Below, in pieces: positions 47,200 through 56,618 of a stretch of 64,000 nt of DNA. The stretch lies in NCBI RefSeq assembly GCF_000016325.1, contig NC_009436.1, forward strand, positions 4,154,001-4,218,000, read 5' to 3'. Within the stretch, counting starts at the first letter, position 1, and every line of letters starts with the position of its first letter. The notes under the pieces are model-generated. The model ran no database searches. It was given only the letters and a program-made list of their open reading frames with translations, and was not told the DNA's origin. The stretch comes from Enterobacter sp. 638 (GTDB taxonomy: Bacteria > Pseudomonadota > Gammaproteobacteria > Enterobacterales > Enterobacteriaceae). Made by a program: the position numbers and the translations under genes.

Positions 47200-49489
47200 A
47201 TCTTTGCGCCCGGCGCTGCTGTGGGGCGTGCTGTGCCTGGTGATGCTGGGCGTATTGCTGTCGCTGCTGCCCGGCGCGCGCCTTAACAGCAGCGTGCTGG
47301 CGATGCTGCCAAAACAGACGCTCGGGGCGATTCCTCCGGCGCTCAACGACGGCTTTATGCAGCGTCTCGACCGCCAGTTGGTCTGGCTGGTCAGCCCCGG
47401 CAAAGAGCCGGATCCGCGTGTGGCGCAGCAGTGGCTGACGCTGCTGCAAAAATCGGCCGCGCTGAATGAAGTCAAAGGCCCGATGGACGCCGCCGGGCAA
47501 AAAGCCTGGGGCGAATTTTTCTGGCAGCACCGTAACGGGCTGATCGACACCGCCACCCGCGCACGCTTGCAAAACGGCGGCGAGGCGCAGGCCCAGTGGA
47601 TTTTGTCGCAGTTGTATTCGGCGTTTTCTGGCGTGAGCGGCAAAGAGTTGCAAAACGATCCGCTGATGCTGATGCGCGGTTCGCAGCTCGCACTTGCGCA
47701 AAACAGCCAAAAATTACGTCTGATGGATGGCTGGCTCGTGACCAAAGACGATGCCGGAAACTACTGGTATCTGCTGCACGGCGAGCTGGCCGGCGAGTCG
47801 TTCGATATGCAGCAAACTCATCGACTCGTGACAACGCTTCACGGTCTTCAGAATCGGTTGAAAACGGACTATCCACAGGCACAATTGCTGTCGCGCGGTA
47901 CCGTTTTTTACAGCGATTACGCGAGCCAGCAGGCCAAACAGGATATTTCCACGCTCGGCGTGGCCACCATTTTGGGCGTAATTTTACTCATCGTGCTGGT
48001 GTTTCGCTCTCTACGTCCCCTGCTGTTGTGCCTGATTTCCATCGGCATCGGCGCGCTGGCGGGGACCGTCGCCACGCTGATGATTTTCGGCGAGCTGCAC
48101 CTGATGACGCTGGTAATGAGCATGAGCATTATCGGTATTTCCGCCGATTACACGCTCTATTATCTAACCGAACGGATGGTTCACGGCGCGCAGGATTCGC
48201 CGTGGCAAAGTCTGGCAAAAGTGCGCAATGCCCTGCTGCTGGCGCTGTTAACCACCGTGGCGGCGTATCTGATTATGATGCTGGCCCCCTTCCCGGGCAT
48301 TCGCCAGATGGCGGTGTTTGCCGCCGTAGGGCTGAGCGCTTCATGTCTGACGGTGATTTTCTGGCATCCGTGGCTGTGTCGTGGCTTGCCGGTGCGTCCT
48401 GTTCCCGCAATGGTGCTGATGCTGCGCTGGCTGGCGGCATGGCGGCGCAATAAAAAAGTGTCTGTTGGCCTGCCGGTACTGCTGGCGCTGGTGTCCGTTA
48501 TCGGCATAGCAAATCTGCGCGTGAATGACGATATCTCTCAGTTGCAGGCGTTACCGAAAGATATTCTGGCGCAGGAAAAAACCATTACTGCCCTGACGGG
48601 ACAAAGCGTCGATCAGAAATGGTTTGTGGTGCATGGCGCGTCGGCGCAGCAGACGCTGGAACGGCTCGAAGGCTTTGCGCCTGCACTGGCGCAGTTGAAA
48701 AAAAGCGGCGACATCAAAACTTACCGCACCCTACCGCTTAACTCACTGTCGCAACAAAAAAGCGATCTGGCGCTGCTGCAAAAGGCCGCGCCAGCGGTGA
48801 CAAACGTGCTGAAAAACGCTGGACTGGCGAGCGTATCGCCCGATCTGAACCCAATGTCGGTGACGGTCAACGACTGGCTCGCAAGCCCGGCCAGCGAAGG
48901 CTGGCGTCTGCTGTGGCTAACGCTGCCCACTGGCGAAAGTGGCGTGCTGGTTCCGGTGGACGGCGCAAAAAACAGCGCGGCGTTAAGCGAGCTGGCAGCC
49001 AAAAACCCGGGCGTGGTGTGGGTCGATCGTAAAGCCAGTTTTGATAGCCTGTTCTCGCTCTATCGCACGGTACTGACCGGCCTGCTGCTGGTTGCGCTGG
49101 CGGTGATCGCCTGCGGTGCCATGCTGCGCCTCGGCTGGCGCAAAGGGCTGGTAAGCCTGGTGCCTTCCGTACTGTCGCTCGGCTGCGGCCTGGCCGCACT
49201 GGCCGCAAGCGGTCATCCGGTTAATTTGTTCTCGCTGCTGGCTCTCGTGCTGGTGTTGGGGATTGGCATCAATTACACCCTGTTCTTCAGCAATCCACGC
49301 GGTACGCCGCTAACGTCAATGCTGGCGATTACGCTGGCAATGATGACCACACTGTTGACCCTTGGCATGCTGGTGTTCAGTGCCACCCAGGCGATCAGCA
49401 GCTTTGGTATTGTGCTGGTGAGCGGCATTTTCACCGCCTTCCTGCTGGCGCCGCTGGCGATGCCGGCTAAAAAAGAGAGAAAACGATGA
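47168..49489 (+). CDS. apeM: MMPL/RND-type exporter ApeM
   Basis: 773 residues, about twelve membrane helices in two halves, each with a large periplasmic loop, like MMPL lipid exporters. The motif ISADYTLYYLTERM near 323-336 is the helix-4 signature with acidic residue; the second half has LGIGINYTLFF. Probably moves the aryl polyene lipid from the inner membrane. Overlaps apeL and apeN. Confidence 0.88.
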   Translation: MTNANALPHRKSLRPALLWGVLCLVMLGVLLSLLPGARLNSSVLAMLPKQTLGAIPPALNDGFMQRLDRQLVWLVSPGKEPDPRVAQQWLTLLQKSAALNEVKGPMDAAGQKAWGEFFWQHRNGLIDTATRARLQNGGEAQAQWILSQLYSAFSGVSGKELQNDPLMLMRGSQLALAQNSQKLRLMDGWLVTKDDAGNYWYLLHGELAGESFDMQQTHRLVTTLHGLQNRLKTDYPQAQLLSRGTVFYSDYASQQAKQDISTLGVATILGVILLIVLVFRSLRPLLLCLISIGIGALAGTVATLMIFGELHLMTLVMSMSIIGISADYTLYYLTERMVHGAQDSPWQSLAKVRNALLLALLTTVAAYLIMMLAPFPGIRQMAVFAAVGLSASCLTVIFWHPWLCRGLPVRPVPAMVLMLRWLAAWRRNKKVSVGLPVLLALVSVIGIANLRVNDDISQLQALPKDILAQEKTITALTGQSVDQKWFVVHGASAQQTLERLEGFAPALAQLKKSGDIKTYRTLPLNSLSQQKSDLALLQKAAPAVTNVLKNAGLASVSPDLNPMSVTVNDWLASPASEGWRLLWLTLPTGESGVLVPVDGAKNSAALSELAAKNPGVVWVDRKASFDSLFSLYRTVLTGLLLVALAVIACGAMLRLGWRKGLVSLVPSVLSLGCGLAALAASGHPVNLFSLLALVLVLGIGINYTLFFSNPRGTPLTSMLAITLAMMTTLLTLGMLVFSATQAISSFGIVLVSGIFTAFLLAPLAMPAKKERKR

Positions 49490-50070
49490 TGTCCCATTTT
49501 TGCCGTGCCGCCGCGCTGATTGCGGCGCTGCTGCTGGCTGGCTGTAGCCACTCCACGCAAAATACCGACGGTAAGCGTCCGCAGGCCTGGCTGCAGCCTG
49601 GCACCAAAGTCACGCTGCCTGCGCCGGGAATTTCGCCTTCGGTGAATTCTCAGCAGTTGCTGACGGGAAGTTTTAACGGTCAAACGCAGTCGCTGCTGGT
49701 GATGCTCAACGCTGACGCGCATAAAATCACGCTAGCCGGATTATCATCCGTCGGGATCCGCCTGTTCCTCGCCACCTATGACGAAAACGGCATTCGTACT
49801 GAGCAGTCGATTATCGTGCCGCAGTTGCCGCCCGCCAGCCAGGTGCTGGCCGACGTGATGCTGAGCCATTGGCCGATTAGCGCCTGGCAGCCGCAATTGC
49901 CGAAGGGCTGGACGCTCAAAGACATCGGCGATCGCCGTGAGCTACGCAATGCCAACGATAAACTGGTGACAGAAATCGTCTATTTGCAACGCAAAGGCAA
50001 GCGCGAGCCGATCAGCATCGAACAGCACGTTTTTAACTATCACATCACCATTCAATATCTGGGTGACTAA
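49486..50070 (+). CDS. apeN: Lipoprotein of the aryl polyene cluster (DUF3261)
   Basis: 194 residues, lipobox LAGC with Cys20, followed by a DUF3261 domain. The family accompanies ApeL and ApeM, and a LolB-like outer-membrane receptor role is a fair inference. Overlaps apeM by four bases. Confidence 0.84.
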   Translation: MMSHFCRAAALIAALLLAGCSHSTQNTDGKRPQAWLQPGTKVTLPAPGISPSVNSQQLLTGSFNGQTQSLLVMLNADAHKITLAGLSSVGIRLFLATYDENGIRTEQSIIVPQLPPASQVLADVMLSHWPISAWQPQLPKGWTLKDIGDRRELRNANDKLVTEIVYLQRKGKREPISIEQHVFNYHITIQYLGD

Positions 50071-50071
50071 G

Positions 50072-51241
50072 ATGATCTACATTTCTGCCGTTGGAATGGT
50101 GAACGCACTGGGCAACTCCGCCGATGAGATTGCCGCCAACCTGACGCGCGGTGTCGCACCGGGTATGCGCAGCCGCGCGGGCTGGCTGCAAGGGCAGCAG
50201 GAGACGGTGCTGGGCGGCGTCGAGGGCGAACTTCCGCCGATTCCAGACCCTTTTTCCGTTCATCGTTCGCGTAACAATCAATTGTTGCTGGCTGCACTGG
50301 CGCAAATTCAACCCACCGTGGACGATGTAATCGCTCGTTTTGGTCGCGATCGCGTGGCGGTGATTATGGGTACCAGCACGTCCGGGCTGGATGAAGGCGA
50401 TGAGCATGTGCGCCTGACGACTCAGGGTGAATCTGATTCCCACTGGGCGTATCCGCAGCAGGAGTTGGGGGATCCGTCGCGTTTCCTGGCGAACTGGCTG
50501 AACCTTGAAGGTCCGGCATTTACCCTGTCAACCGCCTGTTCCTCCAGCGCCAGAGCAATGATCAGCGGGCGTCGTTTGATCGACGCCGGTCTGGTGGATG
50601 TCGCCCTTGTCGGCGGTGCTGATACGCTGAGCCGGATGCCGATCAACGGCTTTGATAGTCTGGAATCACTGTCCACCACGCTGTGTGAGCCGTTTGGACG
50701 TCACCGTAGCGGCATCACCATTGGTGAGGGTGCGGCGCTGATGGTGCTGACCCGCGAACCGCAGCCCGTGGCGCTGCTGGGCACTGGGGAATCAAGCGAC
50801 GCATACCACATTTCCGCTCCGCATCCGCAGGGTGAAGGGGCGATCCGCGCGATTACCCAGGCGCTGAACGAAGCAAAATTGAAACCTGAAGATGTGGGCT
50901 ATATCAACCTGCACGGTACCGCGACGCCGCTTAACGATCAGATTGAATCGCAGGTGGTGCATGACCTGTTTGGGGAAACCGTTCCGTGCAGTTCAACCAA
51001 ACATCTGACCGGCCACACGCTGGGCGCAGCGGGAATCACCGAAGCGGCTCTGAGTTGGCTGATCCTGACCTGCGATTTGCCACTACCGCCACAGGATTTT
51101 AGCCGCTACACGCCTGACGACACCCTACCGCTGTGCGGCGTGCTGCATCAGCCAGCCTTACTGGAAAAGCCGGTGATTTTGTCTAACTCGTTCGCGTTTG
51201 GCGGCAATAATGCCAGCATCCTGCTGGGGAGAGTGTCATGA
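50072..51241 (+). CDS. apeO: Beta-ketoacyl-ACP synthase ApeO
   Basis: 389 residues from ATG 50072; a GTG at 50063 would add MTK and overlap apeN. Complete Cys-His-His triad: Cys156 (STACSSSA), His281 (NLHGTATP), His315 (TGHTLGAAG). The active condensing enzyme, expected to pair with ApeC. Overlaps apeP by four bases. Confidence 0.92.
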   Translation: MIYISAVGMVNALGNSADEIAANLTRGVAPGMRSRAGWLQGQQETVLGGVEGELPPIPDPFSVHRSRNNQLLLAALAQIQPTVDDVIARFGRDRVAVIMGTSTSGLDEGDEHVRLTTQGESDSHWAYPQQELGDPSRFLANWLNLEGPAFTLSTACSSSARAMISGRRLIDAGLVDVALVGGADTLSRMPINGFDSLESLSTTLCEPFGRHRSGITIGEGAALMVLTREPQPVALLGTGESSDAYHISAPHPQGEGAIRAITQALNEAKLKPEDVGYINLHGTATPLNDQIESQVVHDLFGETVPCSSTKHLTGHTLGAAGITEAALSWLILTCDLPLPPQDFSRYTPDDTLPLCGVLHQPALLEKPVILSNSFAFGGNNASILLGRVS

Positions 51242-51711
51242 GTTATTTACTGCCCGTGGAGTATTTGCCCCACGATGCGCCGATGCTGCTGCTGGAATCC
51301 GTTGAAAGCGTCACTGATGAAAGTGCCGTGTGTCGCGTTGCCGTTAGCTCAAAAGGCGTTCTCGCGCCGTTTCTGAATAGCGACGGTGAACTGCCCGGCT
51401 GGTACGCGCTTGAACTGATGGCGCAAACCGTGGGCGTCTGGTCCGGTTGGCATCGCCATCAACAGGGACAGAGCAGTATTGCGCTGGGAATGGTGCTGGG
51501 CGCGCGTGAACTGGTGTGCGCCGACGGGCATTTTGCAGCAGGCGAAACACTGACCATCACCGTCAAGCTGCTGATGCAGGATGAACGTTTTGGCAGCTTT
51601 GAGTGCACGATAACCGCCAATGATTGCACGCTGGCGACAGGCCGCGTGAATACCTTCCAGCCAAGCGAGGAAGAGTTGTCTTCACTTTTTAATCAGGGAT
51701 CATCCACATGA
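51238..51711 (+). CDS. apeP: Second hot-dog dehydratase ApeP
   Basis: 157 residues, hot-dog fold family of ApeP-type 3-hydroxyacyl-ACP dehydratases. His12 in YLPHDAPM and Glu59 in PGWYALELMAQTV are the probable catalytic residues. Overlaps apeO and apeQ by four bases each. Confidence 0.88.
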   Translation: MSYLLPVEYLPHDAPMLLLESVESVTDESAVCRVAVSSKGVLAPFLNSDGELPGWYALELMAQTVGVWSGWHRHQQGQSSIALGMVLGARELVCADGHFAAGETLTITVKLLMQDERFGSFECTITANDCTLATGRVNTFQPSEEELSSLFNQGSST

Positions 51712-52439
51712 ATCGTTCCGTTCTGGTCACCGGGGCCAGCAAAGGTATCGGACGCGCCATCGCCCGACAGCTCGCCGCTGACGGGTTTATCGTGGGCGTG
51801 CATTATCACCGCGACGAATCAGGTGCGCAGGCGACGCTGGATGCAATTGTGCAGGCGGGCGGCAGCGGCCGTTTGCTCTCTTTTGACGTGGCAAACCGCG
51901 AGCAGTGCCGTGATGTGCTGGAGCAAGATATTGAAGCGCACGGCGCATGGTATGGCGTGGTCAGCAATGCGGGCATTACCCGTGACGGCGCGTTTCCTGC
52001 GCTCAGCGAAGACGACTGGGACAGCGTGATCCACACCAATCTGGACAGTTTTTACAATGTGATTCACCCGTGCATTATGCCGATGATTGGCACGCGCAAA
52101 GGCGGGCGCATTATTACGCTGTCGTCTGTTTCTGGCGTGATGGGCAACCGGGGTCAGGTGAACTACAGCGCGGCAAAAGCCGGGATTATCGGCGCGACCA
52201 AAGCGCTGGCGATTGAACTCGCAAAACGCAAAATCACCGTTAACTGCATTGCGCCGGGGTTAATTGATACCGGGATGATCGAAATGGAAGAGGCAGCGCT
52301 GAAAGAGGCAATGTCCATTATCCCAATGAAACGTATGGGTCAGGCAGAAGAAGTGGCCGGCCTGGCAAGCTATTTGATGTCAGACATTGCGGGCTACGTG
52401 ACCCGCCAGGTCATTTCCATTAATGGAGGAATGCTATGA
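51708..52439 (+). CDS. apeQ: 3-ketoacyl-ACP reductase ApeQ (FabG type)
   Basis: 243 residues, short-chain dehydrogenase. NADPH motif TGASKGIG at 8-15, NAG motif (VSNAGITRDG), catalytic Ser140, Tyr153 and Lys157 (YSAAK). Reduces the beta-keto group in each cycle. Overlaps apeR by four bases. Confidence 0.92.
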   Translation: MNRSVLVTGASKGIGRAIARQLAADGFIVGVHYHRDESGAQATLDAIVQAGGSGRLLSFDVANREQCRDVLEQDIEAHGAWYGVVSNAGITRDGAFPALSEDDWDSVIHTNLDSFYNVIHPCIMPMIGTRKGGRIITLSSVSGVMGNRGQVNYSAAKAGIIGATKALAIELAKRKITVNCIAPGLIDTGMIEMEEAALKEAMSIIPMKRMGQAEEVAGLASYLMSDIAGYVTRQVISINGGML

Positions 52440-53665
52440 CACGTCGCGTGGTCATTACGGGCATGGGCGGCGTGACCGCCTTTGGTGAGGACTGGCAGTC
52501 GGTTTCCGCGAGACTTCTGGCCTATGAAAATGCAGTGCGCAAAATGCCGGAGTGGCAAGTCTACGATGGCCTGCATACCCTGCTGGGTGCGCCGATTGAT
52601 GATTTCACCCTGCCGGAGCATTACACCCGCAAACGCATCCGTGCGATGGGCCGCGTATCGCTGATGTCGACGCGTGCGACCGAAAAGGCGCTGGAGCAGG
52701 CAGGACTTATTGGCGAAGCCGTGCTGACCAACGGCGAAACGGGTATCGCATACGGCTCGTCGACCGGCAGTACGGGTCCAGTGAGTGAATTTGCCACCAT
52801 GCTCACCGAAAAGCATACCAATAACATTACTGGCACCACTTACGTGCAGATGATGCCGCACACCACGGCGGTCAATACAGGTCTGTTCTTTGGCCTGCGT
52901 GGGCGCGTGATCCCAACGTCCAGCGCCTGTACATCGGGTAGCCAGGCGATCGGTTATGCATGGGAAGCCATCCGCCACGGTTATCAGACGGTGATGGTCG
53001 CAGGCGGAGCGGAAGAACTTTGTCCGTCTGAAGCGGCGGTGTTCGATACGCTGTTTGCCACTAGCCAGCGTAATGATGCCCCTAAAACCACGCCGTCACC
53101 GTTTGATACACAGCGTGACGGTCTGGTGATTGGCGAAGGCGCGGGCACGCTCATTCTCGAAGAGCTGGAGCATGCCAAAGCGCGCGGAGCCACGATCTAC
53201 GGTGAAATTGTCGGTTTTGCTACCAACTGTGACGCTGCACATATCACTCAGCCGCAGCGCGAAACCATGCAGATTTGCATGGAAAAATCGCTGAAAATGG
53301 CCGGATTAAGCGCAAGGGATATGGGCTACATCTCGGCCCACGGTACGGCGACCGATCGCGGTGATTTGGCCGAAAGCCAGGCAACGGCAGCTATCTACGG
53401 TGAGAGCGTGCCCATCTCATCGTTGAAGAGTTATTTTGGTCATACGTTAGGAGCCTGCGGAGCGCTAGAAGCGTGGATGAGTCTGCAAATGATGCGTGAA
53501 GGCTGGTTCGCCCCAACGCTCAATTTAAGACAACCTGATGAGCAATGCGGCGCTTTAGATTATATTATGGGGGAAGCACGTCAGATTGACTGTGAATATC
53601 TGCAAAGCAATAATTTCGCCTTTGGCGGCATTAACACCTCCATCATCATTAAACGTTGGGCGTAA
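52436..53665 (+). CDS. apeR: Beta-ketoacyl-ACP synthase ApeR (FabF type)
   Basis: 409 residues with a complete triad: Cys165 (SSACTSGS), His302 (SAHGTATD), His336 (YFGHTLGACG). A FabF-like second active condensing enzyme; may help initiation or supply precursors. Only two bases separate it from acpT. Confidence 0.92.
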   Translation: MTRRVVITGMGGVTAFGEDWQSVSARLLAYENAVRKMPEWQVYDGLHTLLGAPIDDFTLPEHYTRKRIRAMGRVSLMSTRATEKALEQAGLIGEAVLTNGETGIAYGSSTGSTGPVSEFATMLTEKHTNNITGTTYVQMMPHTTAVNTGLFFGLRGRVIPTSSACTSGSQAIGYAWEAIRHGYQTVMVAGGAEELCPSEAAVFDTLFATSQRNDAPKTTPSPFDTQRDGLVIGEGAGTLILEELEHAKARGATIYGEIVGFATNCDAAHITQPQRETMQICMEKSLKMAGLSARDMGYISAHGTATDRGDLAESQATAAIYGESVPISSLKSYFGHTLGACGALEAWMSLQMMREGWFAPTLNLRQPDEQCGALDYIMGEARQIDCEYLQSNNFAFGGINTSIIIKRWA

Positions 53666-53667
53666 CT

Positions 53668-54249
53668 ATGTACCAGTTGGTACTGGGAAAAATTTCGACT
53701 CTTACCGCTGACCCTTTGGTGTCAGCGCTTGCAGACAGGGCGCCACAGGGTGCTCGTCGCGCCCGCTGGCTGGCGGGTCGTACGCTGCTTGCGCGTGCGT
53801 TGTCTCCCGCCTCGTTGCCGGAAATCGTCTTTGGCGATCAGGGGAAACCCGCGTTTGTCGATGCAAAGCCATTCTGGTTCAACCTGAGCCATAGCGGCGA
53901 TGACATCGCCCTGCTGATGAGCGACGAAGGCGAAGTAGGCTGCGATATCGAAGTGATTCGACCGCGCGATAACTGGCAAGCCCTCGCCAATGCCGTGTTT
54001 AGCGTGGCGGAACATGACGAGCTGGAGCGCGAAATGCCAGAAGAAAAACTGTCGGCGTTTTGGCGCATCTGGACGCGCAAAGAGGCGATAGTGAAACAGC
54101 GCGGCGGCAGCGCCTGGCAAATTGTCAGTATCGACAGCACCTTCAAATCCGCCCTGAACATCAGCCACTGTCAGTTTGGTGCGCTGAGTCTGGCGGTCTG
54201 CACCCCTACCCCCTTTACGCTGGACGACAACGCCGTCACGTTCCTCTGA
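53668..54249 (+). CDS. acpT: Phosphopantetheinyl transferase AcpT
   Basis: 4'-phosphopantetheinyl transferase of the Sfp/AcpT type; attaches the CoA-derived arm to ACPs. ATG 53668 gives 193 residues (E. coli AcpT 195). Motifs WFNLSHSGDDIALL, VGCDIEVI (metal-binding Asp, Glu) and FWRIWTRKEAIVKQRGG are intact. In E. coli K-12 AcpT is an orphan; in O157:H7 it has cognate ACPs encoded beside it. Here it is the last gene of the ape operon, so ApeE and ApeF are the likely substrates. Confidence 0.95.
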   Translation: MYQLVLGKISTLTADPLVSALADRAPQGARRARWLAGRTLLARALSPASLPEIVFGDQGKPAFVDAKPFWFNLSHSGDDIALLMSDEGEVGCDIEVIRPRDNWQALANAVFSVAEHDELEREMPEEKLSAFWRIWTRKEAIVKQRGGSAWQIVSIDSTFKSALNISHCQFGALSLAVCTPTPFTLDDNAVTFL

Positions 54250-54317
54250 TTCCTGCGCAGACGTTCCCCTCTGCTACGCTTTATGGTCTGCACTTTTATC
54301 ATCAAAAGGAACAGACC

Positions 54318-55112
54318 ATGAAAATCGATCTTACGGGGAAAGTCGCACTCGTCACCGCCTCTACCGGCGGCATCGGATTTGCCATTGCACGCGGCCTGGC
54401 AGAAAGCGGGGCTGAAGTGATTATTAATGGCCGCAGCGTAGAGTCCGTCAATAAAGGCATTCAGCAGCTTCAGCAGGTTGTGCCTGGCGTTCAGGTTCGC
54501 GCGGCGATTGCCGATCTCAGCTCGCCTGACGGCGTCGAATCGCTGCTAAAAGTGGCGTCTAATGTCGATATTCTGGTGAACAACGCCGGGATTTACGGCC
54601 CACAGGATTTTTACGCTACCGACGACGACACCTGGAATAACTACTGGCAAACCAACGTGATGTCCGGCGTGCGGCTGTCGCGCGCATTGCTTCCAGGCAT
54701 GGTGCAAAAAGGCTGGGGCCGCGTGGTGTTTATCTCTTCTGAATCGGCCTGCAATATTCCGGCTGACATGATCCACTACGGCGTGACGAAAACGGCGCAG
54801 CTCTCGCTCGCGCGTGGTCTGGCGAAATTCGTCGCCGGAAGCGGCGTCACGGTGAACAGCGTCTTGCCGGGACCGACAATGTCAGACGGTTTTGCCGAGA
54901 TGATGAAAGACGAGACGGAGAAAACCGGGAAATCACTGGAAACGCTGGCGAAAGAGTTCGTGATGGCCCATCGCCCAAGCTCGGTTATCCAGCGCGCCGC
55001 CACGGTGGAAGAAGTGGCAAACATGGTGGTTTATGTCTGCTCAACTCAGGCTTCCGCCACCTCCGGCGCGGCGTTGCGCGTCGATGGGGGTGTGGTGGAC
55101 GATATTATCTAA
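54318..55112 (+). CDS. Short-chain dehydrogenase/reductase downstream of acpT
   Basis: 264 residues from ATG 54318 with an AAAGGA ribosome-binding site; the open frame continues upstream through acpT, but that part is out of frame noise. Motifs: VTASTGGIG (12-20), NNAGIYG, Ser141, Tyr154, Lys158. SDR reductase of unknown substrate. It follows acpT by 68 bases in the same direction, so it may be read with the cluster, but it is not part of the usual ape set. Convergent with the next gene, 4 bases apart. Confidence 0.85.
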   Translation: MKIDLTGKVALVTASTGGIGFAIARGLAESGAEVIINGRSVESVNKGIQQLQQVVPGVQVRAAIADLSSPDGVESLLKVASNVDILVNNAGIYGPQDFYATDDDTWNNYWQTNVMSGVRLSRALLPGMVQKGWGRVVFISSESACNIPADMIHYGVTKTAQLSLARGLAKFVAGSGVTVNSVLPGPTMSDGFAEMMKDETEKTGKSLETLAKEFVMAHRPSSVIQRAATVEEVANMVVYVCSTQASATSGAALRVDGGVVDDII

Positions 55113-55116
55113 TGGC

Positions 55117-55632
55117 TCAACCGGTGATCCGGCGAGCGGTAATAAAGTGCGTATGCCAGTAATCGTTCGCCAGCGTGGAGACAGTGACACCCTGACTGGT
55201 GGAGGCGTGGATAAACTGGCGATTGCCGATATACACCCCAACGTGGCGGCGGTTTGGCCCGGTCTGGAAGAAAATCAGATCCCCGGCTTTGAGGCGGTGT
55301 TCCGCCACCTGAACGCCACGGTGGATCTGCTCCCCCGTAGTACGCGGCAGCGAAAGATGCGCCGCGTCGCTAAATAAATGCTGCATCAGCGCGGAGCAAT
55401 CCACGCCACGATGGCTGGTGCCGCCCCATTTGTAGTCCGTCCCTTTCCATTTTTGGTATTGCGTCAGGATCCGTCCACGAAGCGGGCCGGTTTCCTTTTG
55501 CTCCAGCGCGGTCTTCGCGGTAGACGCAGAAAGCGGGTGATGTTGCGATAACATCGATGCAGGCAGTTGAAAACTCAATGCAGCAGAGGCAAAACTTAAC
55601 GCGAGTATTGAAATAAGAAGTCTAAAAATCAT
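55117..55632 (-). CDS. Exported NlpC/P60 peptidoglycan endopeptidase
   Basis: 171 residues. Signal peptide (IFRLLISILALSFASAALS) without a lipobox. NlpC/P60 domain with Cys79 (GVDCSALM), His130 (RRHVGVYIG) and His142 (FIHAS), the usual catalytic triad. Likely cleaves peptide stems in the periplasm, like MepS or MepH, but I cannot place it with a named E. coli member. Ends four bases from the SDR gene; upstream 239 bases to the HAD gene hold only its promoter region. Confidence 0.85.
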   Translation of the reverse strand: MIFRLLISILALSFASAALSFQLPASMLSQHHPLSASTAKTALEQKETGPLRGRILTQYQKWKGTDYKWGGTSHRGVDCSALMQHLFSDAAHLSLPRTTGEQIHRGVQVAEHRLKAGDLIFFQTGPNRRHVGVYIGNRQFIHASTSQGVTVSTLANDYWHTHFITARRITG

Positions 55633-55871
55633 AACGATAACTTAAATTGAGTGAATTTTTCCTTACCAGTGAGGAGACAGCGTTCCCCCGAATCACCTTT
55701 CGAGATGGCGATAATATAGACAGATCGTTTTTTGAACAAAGCCTGAGGAATCCATTATCGGACTCACTAGCAGGTCGCAAGAATGAGAAAAAAATAGGCG
55801 CGGTATAAGGACTGGAGAGGTAAAGCAGGTAGACTAATGAGCAGAATGTGTATTTCAGCTAAGACGTATTT

Positions 55872-56534
55872 ATGACCAATATGATTGCCGATGAGGCAGT
55901 GGCCAAATCCAGAGTGCTGTCCGTTTTTGATTTTGATGGAACGTTGACGCATCACGACAGTTTTATCCCTTTCCTGCGTTTTGCCTTTGGTAAACGTTAT
56001 TTTGCTGGGCGTTTGGTGCGTATGGCGCTGCCAACGCTTCACTGCGTGCGTCGCAAACTGACGCGCGATGAGCTCAAGGAAGTGCTGATTAAAACGTTCC
56101 TGACGGGCGTGGATGAGCACTGGATGCGCCAGCAAGCGGAACTGTTTTGCGAGAAATACTGGAGCAAACTGATGCGTCCGGCGGGGGTTCTGGCGGTTGC
56201 GGCTGAAGTGAATTCAGGTGCGGAAGTGACGATCTGTTCAGCGTCGCCCGCGCTGGTTCTTCAGCCGTGGGCCGATAAGCTCGGCATTAAGCTGATTGGC
56301 ACGCAGTTGGAAGTGGCAGACGGCAAACTGACCGGGCGTATTACCGGGCACAACTGCCGCTGCGCGCAGAAGGTGGCGCGGCTTGAGCGCGTGTATGGCA
56401 ATTTGAACGATTACCACCTGCGCGCCTGGGGCGACACCCGTGGAGATCATGAGCTGCTAGCCGCGGCACAAGATCCGCACTGGCGGCATTTCCATCCGCC
56501 TAAAGCGCGTCGTCGCTCGCCGATTAAAAACTAG
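55872..56534 (+). CDS. HAD-IB family phosphatase
   Basis: 220 residues, haloacid dehalogenase superfamily of the SerB/HAD-IB type. Motif I DFDGTLT, motif II CSAS (VTICSASPAL), motif III region with WGDTRGDHELL. Arg/Lys-rich C-terminus. Members of this group include PgpC-like phosphatases; substrate not evident. Start at 55872 as given or at MIADEA three codons later. Followed at once by a composite repeat. Confidence 0.83.
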   Translation: MTNMIADEAVAKSRVLSVFDFDGTLTHHDSFIPFLRFAFGKRYFAGRLVRMALPTLHCVRRKLTRDELKEVLIKTFLTGVDEHWMRQQAELFCEKYWSKLMRPAGVLAVAAEVNSGAEVTICSASPALVLQPWADKLGIKLIGTQLEVADGKLTGRITGHNCRCAQKVARLERVYGNLNDYHLRAWGDTRGDHELLAAAQDPHWRHFHPPKARRRSPIKN

Positions 56535-56536
56535 CT

Positions 56537-56618
56537 GCGATCTGATGCCCTCACCCTAACCCTCTCCCACAGGGAGAGGGGAAAACACAAACGGCAACCT
56601 CAGTTGCCGTTTTGTTTT
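56537..56618. repeat. 91-base composite repeat with terminator hairpin, single copy
   Basis: Starts at the HAD gene stop (TAGCTGCGATCTGATGCCC), with the CCCTCTCCC/GGGAGAGGG stem to 56580, then AACACA and ACGGCAAC/GTTGCCGT (56591-56610). Its tail TTGTTTTTACC contains the stop codon of the convergent TerC gene. The second hairpin can terminate transcription from both sides. Confidence 0.85.

Noticed and set aside
47596..48453. 285-codon frame inside apeM
   Set aside because: Out of frame within the MMPL exporter gene, Arg/Ser-rich, no start signal. Shadow of the real gene.
54060..54317. N-terminal extension of the SDR to 350 residues
   Set aside because: The added part is read through acpT in another frame and has no SDR likeness. 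The ATG at 54318 has a good ribosome-binding site and the SDR N-terminus.
38604..55112. Recent horizontal island with integrase or tRNA borders
   Set aside because: No integrase, direct repeats or tRNA gene were seen, codon use looks like that of neighbours, and acpT at the end is a conserved enterobacterial gene, so loss in K-12 is as likely as gain here.
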